Made by a program: the position numbers and the translations under genes. From assembly GCA_045805265.1 (NCBI GenBank), contig JBJMLO010000020.1, positions 5,485 to 69,484 on the forward strand: DNA of 64,000 bases, given 5' to 3'. The notes below the pieces were generated by a model that was not told the DNA's origin, did no database searches, and was given only the letters and a program-made list of their open reading frames with translations. The DNA comes from JBJMLO01 sp045805265 (GTDB lineage: Bacteria; Actinomycetota; UBA4738; JACQTL01). Below are positions 19,420 through 27,596 of this stretch, piece by piece (the stretch's first letter is position 1; every line of letters begins with the position of its first letter).

Positions 19420-19911
19420 TTACGCGACCGGAGGAGTGATGGGGGCGTCGGCGCCGGGTACGAGGTCGCCCCGCTCCACCGCGGCCGCGTCGTGCTCCGC
19501 TCGGGACACGAGGGCCGCCGTGTCCAGGCCCCGGTGGCCGGCCGGGTAACGGGAGACCCGGCCGGCGCCGCGACGGAGGAGCGTGATCGCGCCGTGGCGG
19601 TTGCCCCGCATCAGGTGGGTCCAGCCGGCGCCGAGTTGCGACAGGCCCTTGAAGAGCTCCGCCTCGTCGGTGTCGCGGGCCTGCTTCCACGCGGTCTCCC
19701 ACGCCTCGTGGGCGCCGAAGTAGTGGCCGGTTCGGAGGAACTCGAGCCCGAGGAGGTGGTTCTCCTCGATGGTGTTGCCGTCGAAGTCGGGGAGCTCCAG
19801 GCGGTTTTCCGCCTCCCACGGCTGGGGCCGGCCGAGCTCGTCGCGCGGACGCTCCGGCTTCAGCCGCTCGGGCTGAGGCCTGCCGGTCCGGCCGGTCGCT
19901 TCCTCGCGCAT
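19420..19911 (-). CDS. DUF309 domain protein
   Basis: This 163-residue protein has the DUF309 signature at about residues 52-110: LGLEFLRTGHYFGAHEAWETAWK and ELFKGLSQLGAGWTHLMRGN. The conserved His-Glu-x-x-Glu/Trp cluster is intact. The family is small, cytoplasmic and of unknown biochemical function. The N-terminal 45 residues are Pro/Arg/Glu-rich and probably disordered. It lies 46 bases downstream of the terminator hairpin of one small-RNA-like repeat and could be controlled by read-through from it. A nearby in-frame alternative start would change only the N-terminus. Confidence 0.8.
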   Translation of the reverse strand: MREEATGRTGRPQPERLKPERPRDELGRPQPWEAENRLELPDFDGNTIEENHLLGLEFLRTGHYFGAHEAWETAWKQARDTDEAELFKGLSQLGAGWTHLMRGNRHGAITLLRRGAGRVSRYPAGHRGLDTAALVSRAEHDAAAVERGDLVPGADAPITPPVA

Positions 19912-19957
19912 CCCGTCATCGTAGGGGCAAACGCGCGCGGCGCGATCGGGCGCCCAA

Positions 19958-20043
19958 AGCGAAGGACCGGTCCGAAGACCGGCCCTCCAATCAGGTCTCG
20001 GTGCTCCGCGAACCTTGCGGCCCGCTGATCACTCTGTCCTGAC
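19958..20043 (-). ncRNA. Candidate small RNA, copy 1
   Basis: A roughly 86-base transcript is predicted on the minus strand, starting at GTCAGGACAGAG about 8 bases past a -10 element. It folds with a GATCAG/CTGATT closing stem (20025-20030 with 19989-19994), an inner small hairpin, and a 9-bp terminator stem (19964-19972 with 19977-19985) capped by C(UUCG)G. Every difference from copy 2 inside this block can keep pairing as a G-U wobble on the minus strand but gives A-C mismatches on the plus strand, which supports minus-strand transcription. It resembles no RNA family I recognise. It could instead act in cis on the DUF309 gene 46 bases further on. Confidence 0.65.
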
Positions 20044-20050
20044 GTCGCGG

Positions 20051-20080
20051 ACTGTACCCGGACCCGGTGGCCCGTGTAAA
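20051..20080 (-). promoter_or_regulatory. Promoter of small RNA copy 1
   Basis: TTTACA (20075-20080) and TACAGT (20051-20056) are 18 bases apart on the minus strand. The -35 is identical in copy 2 while the spacer is not. A conserved GGAAAGAGTGACAA block ends about 16 bases upstream of the -35 and may be an activator or UP-like site. Confidence 0.6.
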
Positions 20081-20110
20081 GCCCAGGGGGCCGTTGTTGT
20101 CACTCTTTCC

Positions 20111-20156
20111 CTGTCCGGCCCGAGATCGTTGCGGCGCAACGGATTCGGACGGACAT
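20111..20156. other. Nested hairpin between the two small-RNA copies
   Basis: The stretch separating the copies is itself structured: outer TGTCCG/CGGACA (20112-20117 with 20150-20155) encloses GTTGC/GCAAC (20128-20132 with 20136-20140) with a 3-base loop and an adjacent C-G pair. It may be an extra terminator for copy 2 or a binding site upstream of copy 1. Confidence 0.45.
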
Positions 20157-20242
20157 AGCGAAGGGCCGGTCCGAAGACCGGCCCTCCGATCAGGTCTCGG
20201 TGTTCCGCGAACCTTGCGACCCGCTGATCACTCTGTCCTGAC
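20157..20242 (-). ncRNA. Candidate small RNA, copy 2
   Basis: This is the upstream member of the pair on the minus strand. It has the same predicted start block, a perfect GATCAG/CTGATC closing stem (20224-20229 with 20188-20193), an inner GTTC-GCG-GAAC hairpin, and a perfect 9-bp terminator stem (20163-20171 with 20176-20184) with a UUCG loop on the RNA. It differs from copy 1 at about four interior positions, all transitions that keep base pairing. The downstream gene on this strand is copy 1 itself, which argues for an independent small RNA and not just a leader of DUF309. Confidence 0.65.
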
Positions 20243-20249
20243 GGCGCGG

Positions 20250-20279
20250 AGACTAGCCGGACGCCGATCGACTTGTAAA
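20250..20279 (-). promoter_or_regulatory. Promoter of small RNA copy 2
   Basis: TTTACA (20274-20279) and TAGTCT (20250-20255) are 18 bases apart on the minus strand, matching the arrangement at copy 1. The conserved GGAAAGAGTGACAA block is again just upstream, at 20295-20308. Confidence 0.6.
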
Positions 20280-20371
20280 GCCGAGGGCCCGCATTTGTCA
20301 CTCTTTCCATCCGAGCGAGTGGCCGCGTGCCCGCGCGCTGGTCGCATCGGCCCCCGTGGCAGACTGCGGGC

Positions 20372-22477
20372 ATGCAGCAGACGCGGGTGACGATCGTCCC
20401 GCACACGCACTGGGACCGCGAGTGGTACGAGCCGTTCGAGGGATTCCTTCGGCGGCTCGTGGAGATGATGGACACGCTGATCGATCTGCTGGATGGCGGG
20501 TTCCCGCACTTCCACCTGGACGGCCAGACCGCGCTGATCGACGACTACCTGGCCGTCCGGCCGGAGCGCGAGACCGACATCCGGCGACTCGCCGCGGAGG
20601 GGCGCATCAGCGTGGGGCCGTGGTTCACGCAGATGGACGAGTTCCTCACGTCCGGCGAATCGCACCTACGGAACCTCGAGCGCGGCCTGGCCACGAACCG
20701 CGACCTGGGGGCGAGGCCGGTGGTGGGCTACCTCCCGGACCAGTTCGGGCACATCGGCCAGATGCCGCAGATCCTCGTGCACGGCGGCCTCGACCGGGCG
20801 GTCGTATGGCGGGGGGTGCCACGCGCGGTCGAGAAGACGGCATTCTGGTGGGAGTCGCCCGATGGCACCCGGGTCCTCACCGAGTATCTGGCCTTCGGCT
20901 ATTCGATCGGGGAGAACCTCCGCTCGGCGGAGCGCCCCCGCGAGCTCGCCGGCATGCTCCTGGAGTCCGTGCGGAACCTCTCGGCGATGACCGCACGCGA
21001 GGACGCGATGCTGGTCATGGCCGGCAGCGACCATCACGGGCCCGACCCGACGCTCCCCGAACGGCTGCACGCAATGGAGCCGATCGCTCCCAAGCTGCAC
21101 ACGGAGATCGGGCCGGTCGCCGCGTTCGTCGACGGGCGTCCCCCCGACGACATCCCCGTGTGGCGCGGCGAGCTGCGCTCGGGCGCGCGGGCGTTCCTGC
21201 TGCCCAACGTCGTGTCGTCGCGGATCCACCAGAAGCGCGAGCGCGGGCAGGTGGAGGCCCTCGTCGAGCGGGCGGCCGAGCCCCTGGCCGCGCTCGTCGA
21301 CGGGTTCGAGTGGCCGGCTGAGGAGCTCGACCGCATCTGGCAGCTGATGCTGTGGAACGGCGCGCACGACTCCGTGTGCGGGTGCTCCGTCGACGAGGTG
21401 GGCCGGGCGGTCGACGCCCGACACGCGGAGGCCGGCGAGCTGGCCGAGGGCATCGTGGCCCGGGCGATGGCGTCGCTGGGCGGACAGGTCCGCGACGCCG
21501 GCACGCTGCGGTGGAACCCCTCGCCGTTCGAGCGCGACGGGGTCCCGGGCATGGGATGGCGCCTCGACGACCAGCCCGTCACCGCGACGGAGGAACCCGT
21601 TCCGGTCGAGGTCCGCAACGGGCGGGTCGTCGTCGCCGGCCTGGAGATCGGGCTGTTCGACGAGAACGACGTCGGCGACCTGTACAACTTCTGCCCGGAC
21701 GAGGGCGCGTCGCCGATCCCGCCGGAAGACGTCGTCGTGGATGGACAGGACGTCACCGCCACGTTCGACGGCTGCACCGTGGGGCTGCGGGCGTCGCGCC
21801 GCGCCGGAGAGCGGTTCGTCCGGCTGGAAGGCTCGATTGAGAATTCCCGGCCCGACCACCGCCTGCGGCTGATCGTCACGCTGTCCCGTCGCGTGGAGCG
21901 CGCGATGGCCGGCGCCCCGTTCGAGCTCGTGGAGCGGCCGTTGGCCTCCGAGGGAGGCTTCGAGCCGGACTCCCCGTGCTGGCCGGCACGCGGCGTCGTG
22001 CTCGCCGGCGACGTTGCCGCGCTGCACGAGGGCGTGATGGAGTACGAGGTCGTGGAGGGCCGGGCGCTGGCGATCACCCTGCTCCGGTGCACGGGGACGA
22101 TCAGCCGGGCCGGGTTCGCCACGAGGAACTGGCCCGCCGGCCCGGACGCCGCGACCCCGGAGGCGCAGATGATCGGTCGGACCGAGTTCGCCCTGGGCCT
22201 CCTCGCGAACGCCGGCCTCGACGACCTGCTCGACTCGTGGGAACGCTTCGCGCTGCCGCTGGTCGAGACGCCGGCGGCCGGCGGCGGCGGGCTGCCCCGG
22301 ACGGGTTCGCTGCTGGAGCTCCGCCCCGGCGGCGCGCGGCTGTCGAACGTCCGCCGGGTGGACGGCGCGGTCGAGGTCCGGCTGTGGAACCCCGAGGCCC
22401 GGGACCTCACCGCGATGGTCGATGGGCACGAGGTCGGGCTCGGTCCGGCCCGCATCGAGACGGTGCGCCTCGGATGA
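20372..22477 (+). CDS. Alpha-mannosidase / mannosylglycerate hydrolase-like (GH38)
   Basis: This 701-residue glycoside hydrolase of family 38 is a retaining, zinc-dependent enzyme. The zinc ligands are H11/H13 region and D15 in VPHTHWDREWY, the predicted nucleophile is D123 in LPDQFGHIGQM, and further family motifs are GSDHHGPDP and NGAHDSVCGCSVDEVG. The C-terminal half is beta-rich as usual. The ATG at 20372 is chosen because the frame upstream runs into the small-RNA repeat, and a CAGACT -10-like element lies 6 bases before it. Its stop overlaps psuK by 4 bases. There is no signal peptide, so it acts on imported glycans or glycosides; the substrate is not known. Confidence 0.92.
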   Translation: MQQTRVTIVPHTHWDREWYEPFEGFLRRLVEMMDTLIDLLDGGFPHFHLDGQTALIDDYLAVRPERETDIRRLAAEGRISVGPWFTQMDEFLTSGESHLRNLERGLATNRDLGARPVVGYLPDQFGHIGQMPQILVHGGLDRAVVWRGVPRAVEKTAFWWESPDGTRVLTEYLAFGYSIGENLRSAERPRELAGMLLESVRNLSAMTAREDAMLVMAGSDHHGPDPTLPERLHAMEPIAPKLHTEIGPVAAFVDGRPPDDIPVWRGELRSGARAFLLPNVVSSRIHQKRERGQVEALVERAAEPLAALVDGFEWPAEELDRIWQLMLWNGAHDSVCGCSVDEVGRAVDARHAEAGELAEGIVARAMASLGGQVRDAGTLRWNPSPFERDGVPGMGWRLDDQPVTATEEPVPVEVRNGRVVVAGLEIGLFDENDVGDLYNFCPDEGASPIPPEDVVVDGQDVTATFDGCTVGLRASRRAGERFVRLEGSIENSRPDHRLRLIVTLSRRVERAMAGAPFELVERPLASEGGFEPDSPCWPARGVVLAGDVAALHEGVMEYEVVEGRALAITLLRCTGTISRAGFATRNWPAGPDAATPEAQMIGRTEFALGLLANAGLDDLLDSWERFALPLVETPAAGGGGLPRTGSLLELRPGGARLSNVRRVDGAVEVRLWNPEARDLTAMVDGHEVGLGPARIETVRLG

Positions 22478-23349
22478 ATCCCGACCTCGTCGTCGTCGGG
22501 GACCTCCTCCTCGACGTGACGGTTGACGCCCCCGAGCTGGCCGCCGGAGGCGACGTGCACGGAACGGTGCTGGCGCGGCCGGGCGGCTCGGGCGCGAACG
22601 CGGCCGTGTGGGCCGCCCACGAAGGAGCGCGGGTGCGGTTCCACGGGCGCGTCGGCGACGACCCGACCGGCCGCATCCTCCTCGAGGGGCTAGCACGCCA
22701 CGGGGTCGACGCGGCCGTCGCCGTGGCCCCGGGGGAGCGCACCGGATGCATGCTGATCGTCCGCCTGGGCGACGAGCGGTCGATGGTCGCCGACCGGGGG
22801 GCCAACGAGCGCCTGTCCCCCGACGACGTGCCCGCGAGGCTCGAGGCGGCGGCCGTGCTGGTGTCGGGCTACCTGCTGTTCCATCCATCCTCCGAACCGG
22901 CGGCGCTGGCGGCCCTCGACCGGGCCCGCGCGGGCATCGTCGCCGTGGAGGCCGCCTCCTGGCCGCTGGTCGACGCGTACGGCGCGGGGCATTTCCTGGA
23001 ATCGACCGCCGGCGCCACGCTGATCCTGGCGAACGCGCGCGAGGCACACGCGCTGACCGGCCTGGAGCTCGAGGCGGCCGCGAAGGAGCTCAGCGAGCGG
23101 TACGAAGCGGCGTGCGTGAAGCTCGGAGCGGCGGGCGCCCTGTTCGCGCGAGGAGGCCGGGTGGTCCACGTCCCGGCCCCCGAGATCGAGGTGCGCGACA
23201 CGACGGGGGCCGGGGACGCGTTCGACGGCGCGATGCTCGCCGCGCTGGCGCGGGGCGCCGAACCCGAGGCCGCCCTCACCGCGGGGTGCCGGGCCGGGGC
23301 CGCAGCGGCGGCCAGCGACGAGGCCTGGCCAACGACGGTTCGCCGGTGA
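22474..23349 (+). CDS. psuK: PfkB-family carbohydrate kinase, likely pseudouridine kinase
   Basis: This 291-residue ribokinase-fold kinase has the N-terminal GGSGANAA substrate motif, DDPTGRILLEGL, and the catalytic DTTGAGDAFDGAML near the C-terminus with the base Asp. It starts at an ATG overlapping the mannosidase stop (ATGA) and its own stop overlaps psuG by 1 base. The immediate psuG neighbour makes pseudouridine 5'-phosphorylation the most likely reaction, since psuK-psuG pairs are the classical arrangement. Sequence alone would also allow ribokinase or another nucleoside kinase. Confidence 0.87.
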   Translation: MNPDLVVVGDLLLDVTVDAPELAAGGDVHGTVLARPGGSGANAAVWAAHEGARVRFHGRVGDDPTGRILLEGLARHGVDAAVAVAPGERTGCMLIVRLGDERSMVADRGANERLSPDDVPARLEAAAVLVSGYLLFHPSSEPAALAALDRARAGIVAVEAASWPLVDAYGAGHFLESTAGATLILANAREAHALTGLELEAAAKELSERYEAACVKLGAAGALFARGGRVVHVPAPEIEVRDTTGAGDAFDGAMLAALARGAEPEAALTAGCRAGAAAAASDEAWPTTVRR

Positions 23350-24254
23350 TGGCCCCCCAGCCGGTCGTCGTCTCGGGCGAGGTGCGCGACGCCCTGGCCG
23401 CGGGTCGCGCGGTCGTCGCCCTGGAGACCAGCGTGCTGTCCCAGGGCCTCCCTCACCCCCGGAACCTGGACGCCGCCGAGGCCATGGCCGGGCGGATCCG
23501 CGCCCGCGGAGCCCTCCCGGCGTGGACGGCCGTCGAGGGCGGCCGGATCCGCGTCGGGCTCGGCGGCGAGGAGGTCCAGCGGTTCGCCGATCCCGGGTCG
23601 GCGGTCGCCAAGGTCGCCCGCCGCGACTACCCGGCGGCGATCGCGTCCGGCGGGCTGGGCGCGACGACGGTGTCGGCGACGTTGTGGGCGGCGCACCGGG
23701 CGGGCATCGAGATCATGGCCACCGGGGGGATCGGCGGCGTGCACACGGGCTCCGGCGACGTCAGCGCCGACCTCCTGGAGATGGCCCGCGTGCCCGGGTT
23801 CGTCGTGTGCAGCGGCCCGAAGTCGATCGTCGACCCCGCTGCCACGCTCGAGCGGTTGGAGGAGCTCGGCATCCTGGTGGCCGCCTACGGCGTCGACCGG
23901 CTGCCGTTCTTCCTGGTCCGCGAGACCGACCTGGAGCTGGAGCACCGCGTGGACTCGCCGGCGGAGGCCGCGGCCGTCGCCCGGGCCCGCCGCGACCTCG
24001 GCGTCGAGTCCGCGGTCCTGCTGTGCAATCCCATCCCGGCGGACGGCGCGATGGATCCCGCGGTGGTGGCCGAAGCCGTCGGGGCCTGCGAGGCCGAAGC
24101 CGAGCGCCGCGGCATCCGCGGCAAGGACGTCACGCCGTTCCTCCTGAGCTGCCTCTCCGAACGCACCGGGGGCGCCAGCCTGGAGGCGAACCTCACGCTG
24201 CTCGGGGCGAACGCCGACCTCGCCGCCCGGATCGCCGTCGAGCTGGCCGGCTGA
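23349..24254 (+). CDS. psuG: Pseudouridine-5'-phosphate glycosidase
   Basis: This 301-residue enzyme reversibly cleaves the C-C glycosidic bond of pseudouridine 5'-phosphate to uracil and ribose 5-phosphate. Family signatures are E26 in ALETSVLSQGLPHPRN, the substrate-imine lysine K158 in CSGPKSIVD, ATGGIGGVHTGSGDVSADL with the Mn-binding Asp, and CNPIP. Length is standard. It overlaps psuK, so the two are translationally coupled. The uracil produced could enter the pyrimidine-degradation cluster at 8.75-15.1 kb in the same window. Confidence 0.96.
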   Translation: MAPQPVVVSGEVRDALAAGRAVVALETSVLSQGLPHPRNLDAAEAMAGRIRARGALPAWTAVEGGRIRVGLGGEEVQRFADPGSAVAKVARRDYPAAIASGGLGATTVSATLWAAHRAGIEIMATGGIGGVHTGSGDVSADLLEMARVPGFVVCSGPKSIVDPAATLERLEELGILVAAYGVDRLPFFLVRETDLELEHRVDSPAEAAAVARARRDLGVESAVLLCNPIPADGAMDPAVVAEAVGACEAEAERRGIRGKDVTPFLLSCLSERTGGASLEANLTLLGANADLAARIAVELAG

Positions 24255-24315
24255 CCTCGGCGCGATCGGAGGTTCCGTCGGGTCTCGGAGTGGTGGGGCT
24301 ACACTGAGCCGCCGC

Positions 24316-27300
24316 ATGCGCTCGCGCCCCTCCGCTCGCCGCTCCCTGGCCGGCGCCGGATGCCTCCTCCTGGTCGCCGCCCTGGCCGTCGACGCCGTGC
24401 CGCGAGCCTCCGCGGCGGCCGGGCGCCCCGACATCGTCGTGATCAACACCGACGACCAGCGGTTCGATTCGCTGTACGCCTGCCTGGCCTCGCCGCCGGA
24501 CGGGCGGATCTCGCCGACCGGATCGCAGTGCCCGATGCCGAACGTCCGCGACGACCTGGTGGCGCACGGCGTCACGTTCGCCGAGTCGTTCGTCCCGACG
24601 TCGCTGTGCTGTCCGTCGCGGGCCAGCCTGTTCCTGGGCCGGTACGCCCGTCACAGCGGCGTACTGACGAACGACAAACCCTACGGCGGGTTCCCGGCGT
24701 TCCGGACGATGCAGGGTTCGACCGTCGCGCGATGGCTCCACGACGCCGGGTACCGGACGTCGCTCGTCGGCAAGTACCTGAACCAGTACGACGCGTGTTC
24801 GAGCGCGCCGACGTGCTCCGTTCCGGAGGGATGGGACGACTGGCACGCCGAGATCACCGACGGCGACCTCGACTACACGAGCTTCCAGCTGGCGGATTCG
24901 GTCGGCGAAGGCGTCGCGGCCCCCACCGCGTACTCGTCGTACTCGACCACCATGCTGGGGCAGAAGGCCGTGCAGTTCGTGCAGGACTCACTGGCCCACC
25001 ACGCGGACCAGCCGATGTTCCTGTATCTCGCGCCGTTCGCGCCGCATCCGAAGGCGGTGCCCGCGCCGGGGGAGGAGGCCGCGTTCGCCTCCATGCCTCC
25101 GTGGCGGCCGCCGTCGTGGAACGCCGACCCGTCGAACGGCCCCACGTGGTCCACCGACACCACGAACAACCCGCCGCTGACGGCGAGACAGATCGGGCAC
25201 AAGGACGACGAGCACCGCAACGAGATGGCATCGCTGCTCGAAATCGACCGCCAGGTGCACGCAGTGGTTCAGGCCCTCGGGCCGGCCGCGTCGACGACGC
25301 TGTTCGTGTTCACCTCGGACAATGGCCTGTCCTGGGGCGAGCACCGGTACTTCGACCGGAAGAACTGCGAGTACGAGGAGTGCCATCGGGTCCCGATGGT
25401 GGTCCGCTACGACCCGCTCACCGATCCCGGGGGCGCCGGGCCGGGGCGCGTCGACGCCACCCACCCCGTCATGAACGTCGACGTCACCGCCACGATCGCG
25501 GAGGCCGCGGGGCTGCTCGACGTCCCGGCGCTCGACGGGCGGTCGTTCCTGTCCGTGCTCGACGACGACGCCGGCGACGACCCGGCCTGGCGGACGGCGA
25601 TCCCGGGCGAGGACTACGGCGGGCTGATCGAGTGCACCGGGTGCATCCGGACGCCGACGCTCCGGCTGATCCGCACGCTCCACGACGATCCACTCGGTGC
25701 GTGGAAGTACGCCGAGCTGTGCGCGCTGGGTGCCGACACCGTCACGTGCCCCACCACGGAACGGGACCTGTACGACGAATCCGGCGACCCGTACGAGCTG
25801 CACAACCTGGCCGTGGCGACCCCGGCTGACGGGAGCGTGCAGGCGCGGCTGGCGCAGCGGCTGGCTCGGCTCACGGCCACCGAGGCGCCCGTGGTCACGT
25901 TCACCACGGCGCCGGCCCCCTTCTCCTCCTCGAGGTCCGCCACGCTCGCATTCGATGCCGTCGGCGGATCGCGGTACTGGTGCTCGCTCGACGGCTCGGC
26001 GCGGTCCCCATGCGGCTCCGCCGTCGACGTTCCCGGGCCGCTGGCCGAGGGCTGGCACACGTTCACGGTGGTGGCCGACGGCGACGACGTACCGGGCGGC
26101 GTCGCGGGGACGAGCGCGGCGGCGACGGCGGCCTGGACCGTGGACACCTCGCCGCCCGACACGACCATCACCGGGGGTGCGAGAGGCCCGACCGCCTCGA
26201 CCACGGCGCGGGTCTCGTTCGCGTCGAGCGAGGAGCCGGCCACCTTCCGGTGCTCGCTCGACGGCGCCGCGTTCGCCCCGTGCGTCTCGCCCGTGTCACT
26301 CGCCGGGCTTTCCGAGGCGGCGCACACGTTCCGGGTCCGGGCCGTCGACGCGGCCGGGAACGTCGATCCGACGCCCGCCTCCCGGACGTGGGCGGTCGAC
26401 GTCACGCCGCCCGACACGACGATCGACTCCGGCCCGAGCGGCACGACGAGCGACACCACCGCCACGTTCGCGTTCTCGGCGAGCGAGCCGGCCGCGTTCC
26501 AGTGCTCGCTCGACCACGTCCCGTTCACGGCATGCTCCAGCCCGACCACCCACTCGAACGTCACCGCGGCCGACCACACGTTCGCCGTGCGTGCGATCGA
26601 CGCCGCCGGCAACGTGGACCCGTCGGCCGCAGCCGCGAGCTGGACGGTCGACCCGATCCCCCAGACGACGATCAGAGCCGGGCCCGAGGACCGATCGGCG
26701 ACCGGCTCGAGCTCGGCGACGTTCGACTTCGAGTCGACCGTCCCCGGCTCGACCTTCCGGTGCTCGCTCGAGGGCGTGAGCTTCCAGGCCTGCCAGTCGG
26801 GCGGAGACGGGGCTGCGTTCTCCGGCCTGGCCGACGGAGCCCACACGTTCGCGGTCTTCGCGGTGAACGGCTCGTACTCGGATCCCACGCCGGCCGCCCG
26901 GTCCTGGACGGTGGACACCGTGCCGCCGTCCGTTTCCATCTCGTCGCCGCCGGCCGACGGCCTGCTGACCTCGGCGTCCGCGGTCGTGAAATTGGCCTCG
27001 GCCGACCCGGCGCCGTCGTCGGGGAACCCGAGGTTCGTCCTGTCCGAGCGGGCCGGTCCGGCCGGCACGTTCGCGACCGTGGCGGCGGGAACCGGGCACC
27101 AGGCGACGCGGTCGCTCGCGTCGGGCACGTGGTGCTGGGAGGTCACCGCCATCGATCCGGCCGGGAACGCGGCGACGTCGGGGGAGCGGTGCGCGGCCGT
27201 GCCGCTCGACGACCGCGCCCTGGGCGTCGAGGGACCCTCGGCGGCGACGGATGACCCGGGGGCGTTCCGGGGGACGATCACCCTGCTCACGGGAGCAGGC

Positions 27301-27576
27301 GCCCAGGCGACGCTGTCGTTCACCGGCCATCGGGTCGGCGTGATGCTCCAGCGGAGCCCCACCGGCGGGCTGGCGAGGATCCTGGTCGACGGGATCGTGG
27401 TCAAGACCGTCGACACGTACGCCTCATCGGTCGTGGAGCGGCGGTACCTGTGGACGTCCACGCTGCCCTCGGGCCCGCACAACTTGCAGGTCGGGTGGAC
27501 CGGACGCCGAAGCTCCCCCTCGACCGGAACGGACGTCGCGGTCGACGGGGTCGCGGTGGTCGAGCCTGGGGACTGA
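24316..27576 (+). CDS. Secreted sulfatase with C-terminal two-cysteine repeats
   Basis: This 1086-residue exported sulfatase has an N-terminal signal peptide (to about ASAAA, residue 35). Metal-binding D46/D47 are in INTDDQRFDS. The sulfatase signature C98-C-P-S-R (98-102) carries the cysteine that a formylglycine-generating enzyme would modify; GRYARHSG follows. The motif context resembles N-acetylglucosamine-6-sulfatases, but the substrate is open. After the ~510-residue catalytic part come about four beta-sandwich repeats of ~85 residues containing F-x-CSLDG, a second Cys, HTF-x-VRA and DAAGN-x-DP, then a jelly-roll-like end. TACACT at 24300-24305 leaves only a very short leader. Confidence 0.9.
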   Translation: MRSRPSARRSLAGAGCLLLVAALAVDAVPRASAAAGRPDIVVINTDDQRFDSLYACLASPPDGRISPTGSQCPMPNVRDDLVAHGVTFAESFVPTSLCCPSRASLFLGRYARHSGVLTNDKPYGGFPAFRTMQGSTVARWLHDAGYRTSLVGKYLNQYDACSSAPTCSVPEGWDDWHAEITDGDLDYTSFQLADSVGEGVAAPTAYSSYSTTMLGQKAVQFVQDSLAHHADQPMFLYLAPFAPHPKAVPAPGEEAAFASMPPWRPPSWNADPSNGPTWSTDTTNNPPLTARQIGHKDDEHRNEMASLLEIDRQVHAVVQALGPAASTTLFVFTSDNGLSWGEHRYFDRKNCEYEECHRVPMVVRYDPLTDPGGAGPGRVDATHPVMNVDVTATIAEAAGLLDVPALDGRSFLSVLDDDAGDDPAWRTAIPGEDYGGLIECTGCIRTPTLRLIRTLHDDPLGAWKYAELCALGADTVTCPTTERDLYDESGDPYELHNLAVATPADGSVQARLAQRLARLTATEAPVVTFTTAPAPFSSSRSATLAFDAVGGSRYWCSLDGSARSPCGSAVDVPGPLAEGWHTFTVVADGDDVPGGVAGTSAAATAAWTVDTSPPDTTITGGARGPTASTTARVSFASSEEPATFRCSLDGAAFAPCVSPVSLAGLSEAAHTFRVRAVDAAGNVDPTPASRTWAVDVTPPDTTIDSGPSGTTSDTTATFAFSASEPAAFQCSLDHVPFTACSSPTTHSNVTAADHTFAVRAIDAAGNVDPSAAAASWTVDPIPQTTIRAGPEDRSATGSSSATFDFESTVPGSTFRCSLEGVSFQACQSGGDGAAFSGLADGAHTFAVFAVNGSYSDPTPAARSWTVDTVPPSVSISSPPADGLLTSASAVVKLASADPAPSSGNPRFVLSERAGPAGTFATVAAGTGHQATRSLASGTWCWEVTAIDPAGNAATSGERCAAVPLDDRALGVEGPSAATDDPGAFRGTITLLTGAGAQATLSFTGHRVGVMLQRSPTGGLARILVDGIVVKTVDTYASSVVERRYLWTSTLPSGPHNLQVGWTGRRSSPSTGTDVAVDGVAVVEPGD

Positions 27577-27596
27577 CCCCGAGCCTCGCGGAACGG

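Larger units (their letters stand above)
19958..20308 (-). repeat. Tandem ~150-bp duplication spanning two small-RNA-like units
   Basis: Two direct copies, 19958-20110 and 20157-20308, are offset by 199 bases. Conservation is uneven in a telling way: the end blocks and the ~86-base interior are nearly identical, while the 18 bases between the putative -35 and -10 are unrelated. No open frame runs through either copy in a consistent way. This fills most of the 460-base gap 19912-20371. Confidence 0.9.

Noticed and set aside
19958..20242. Small RNA repeat as 6C RNA, T-box or tRNA-like element
   Set aside because: There are no C-rich loops, no T-box bulge sequence and no cloverleaf or TTC arm; only the hairpins described are supported.
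20666..23047. 793-codon minus-strand frame opposite GH38 and psuK
   Set aside because: It is a composition artefact: no recognisable domain, and the plus strand has two intact enzymes.
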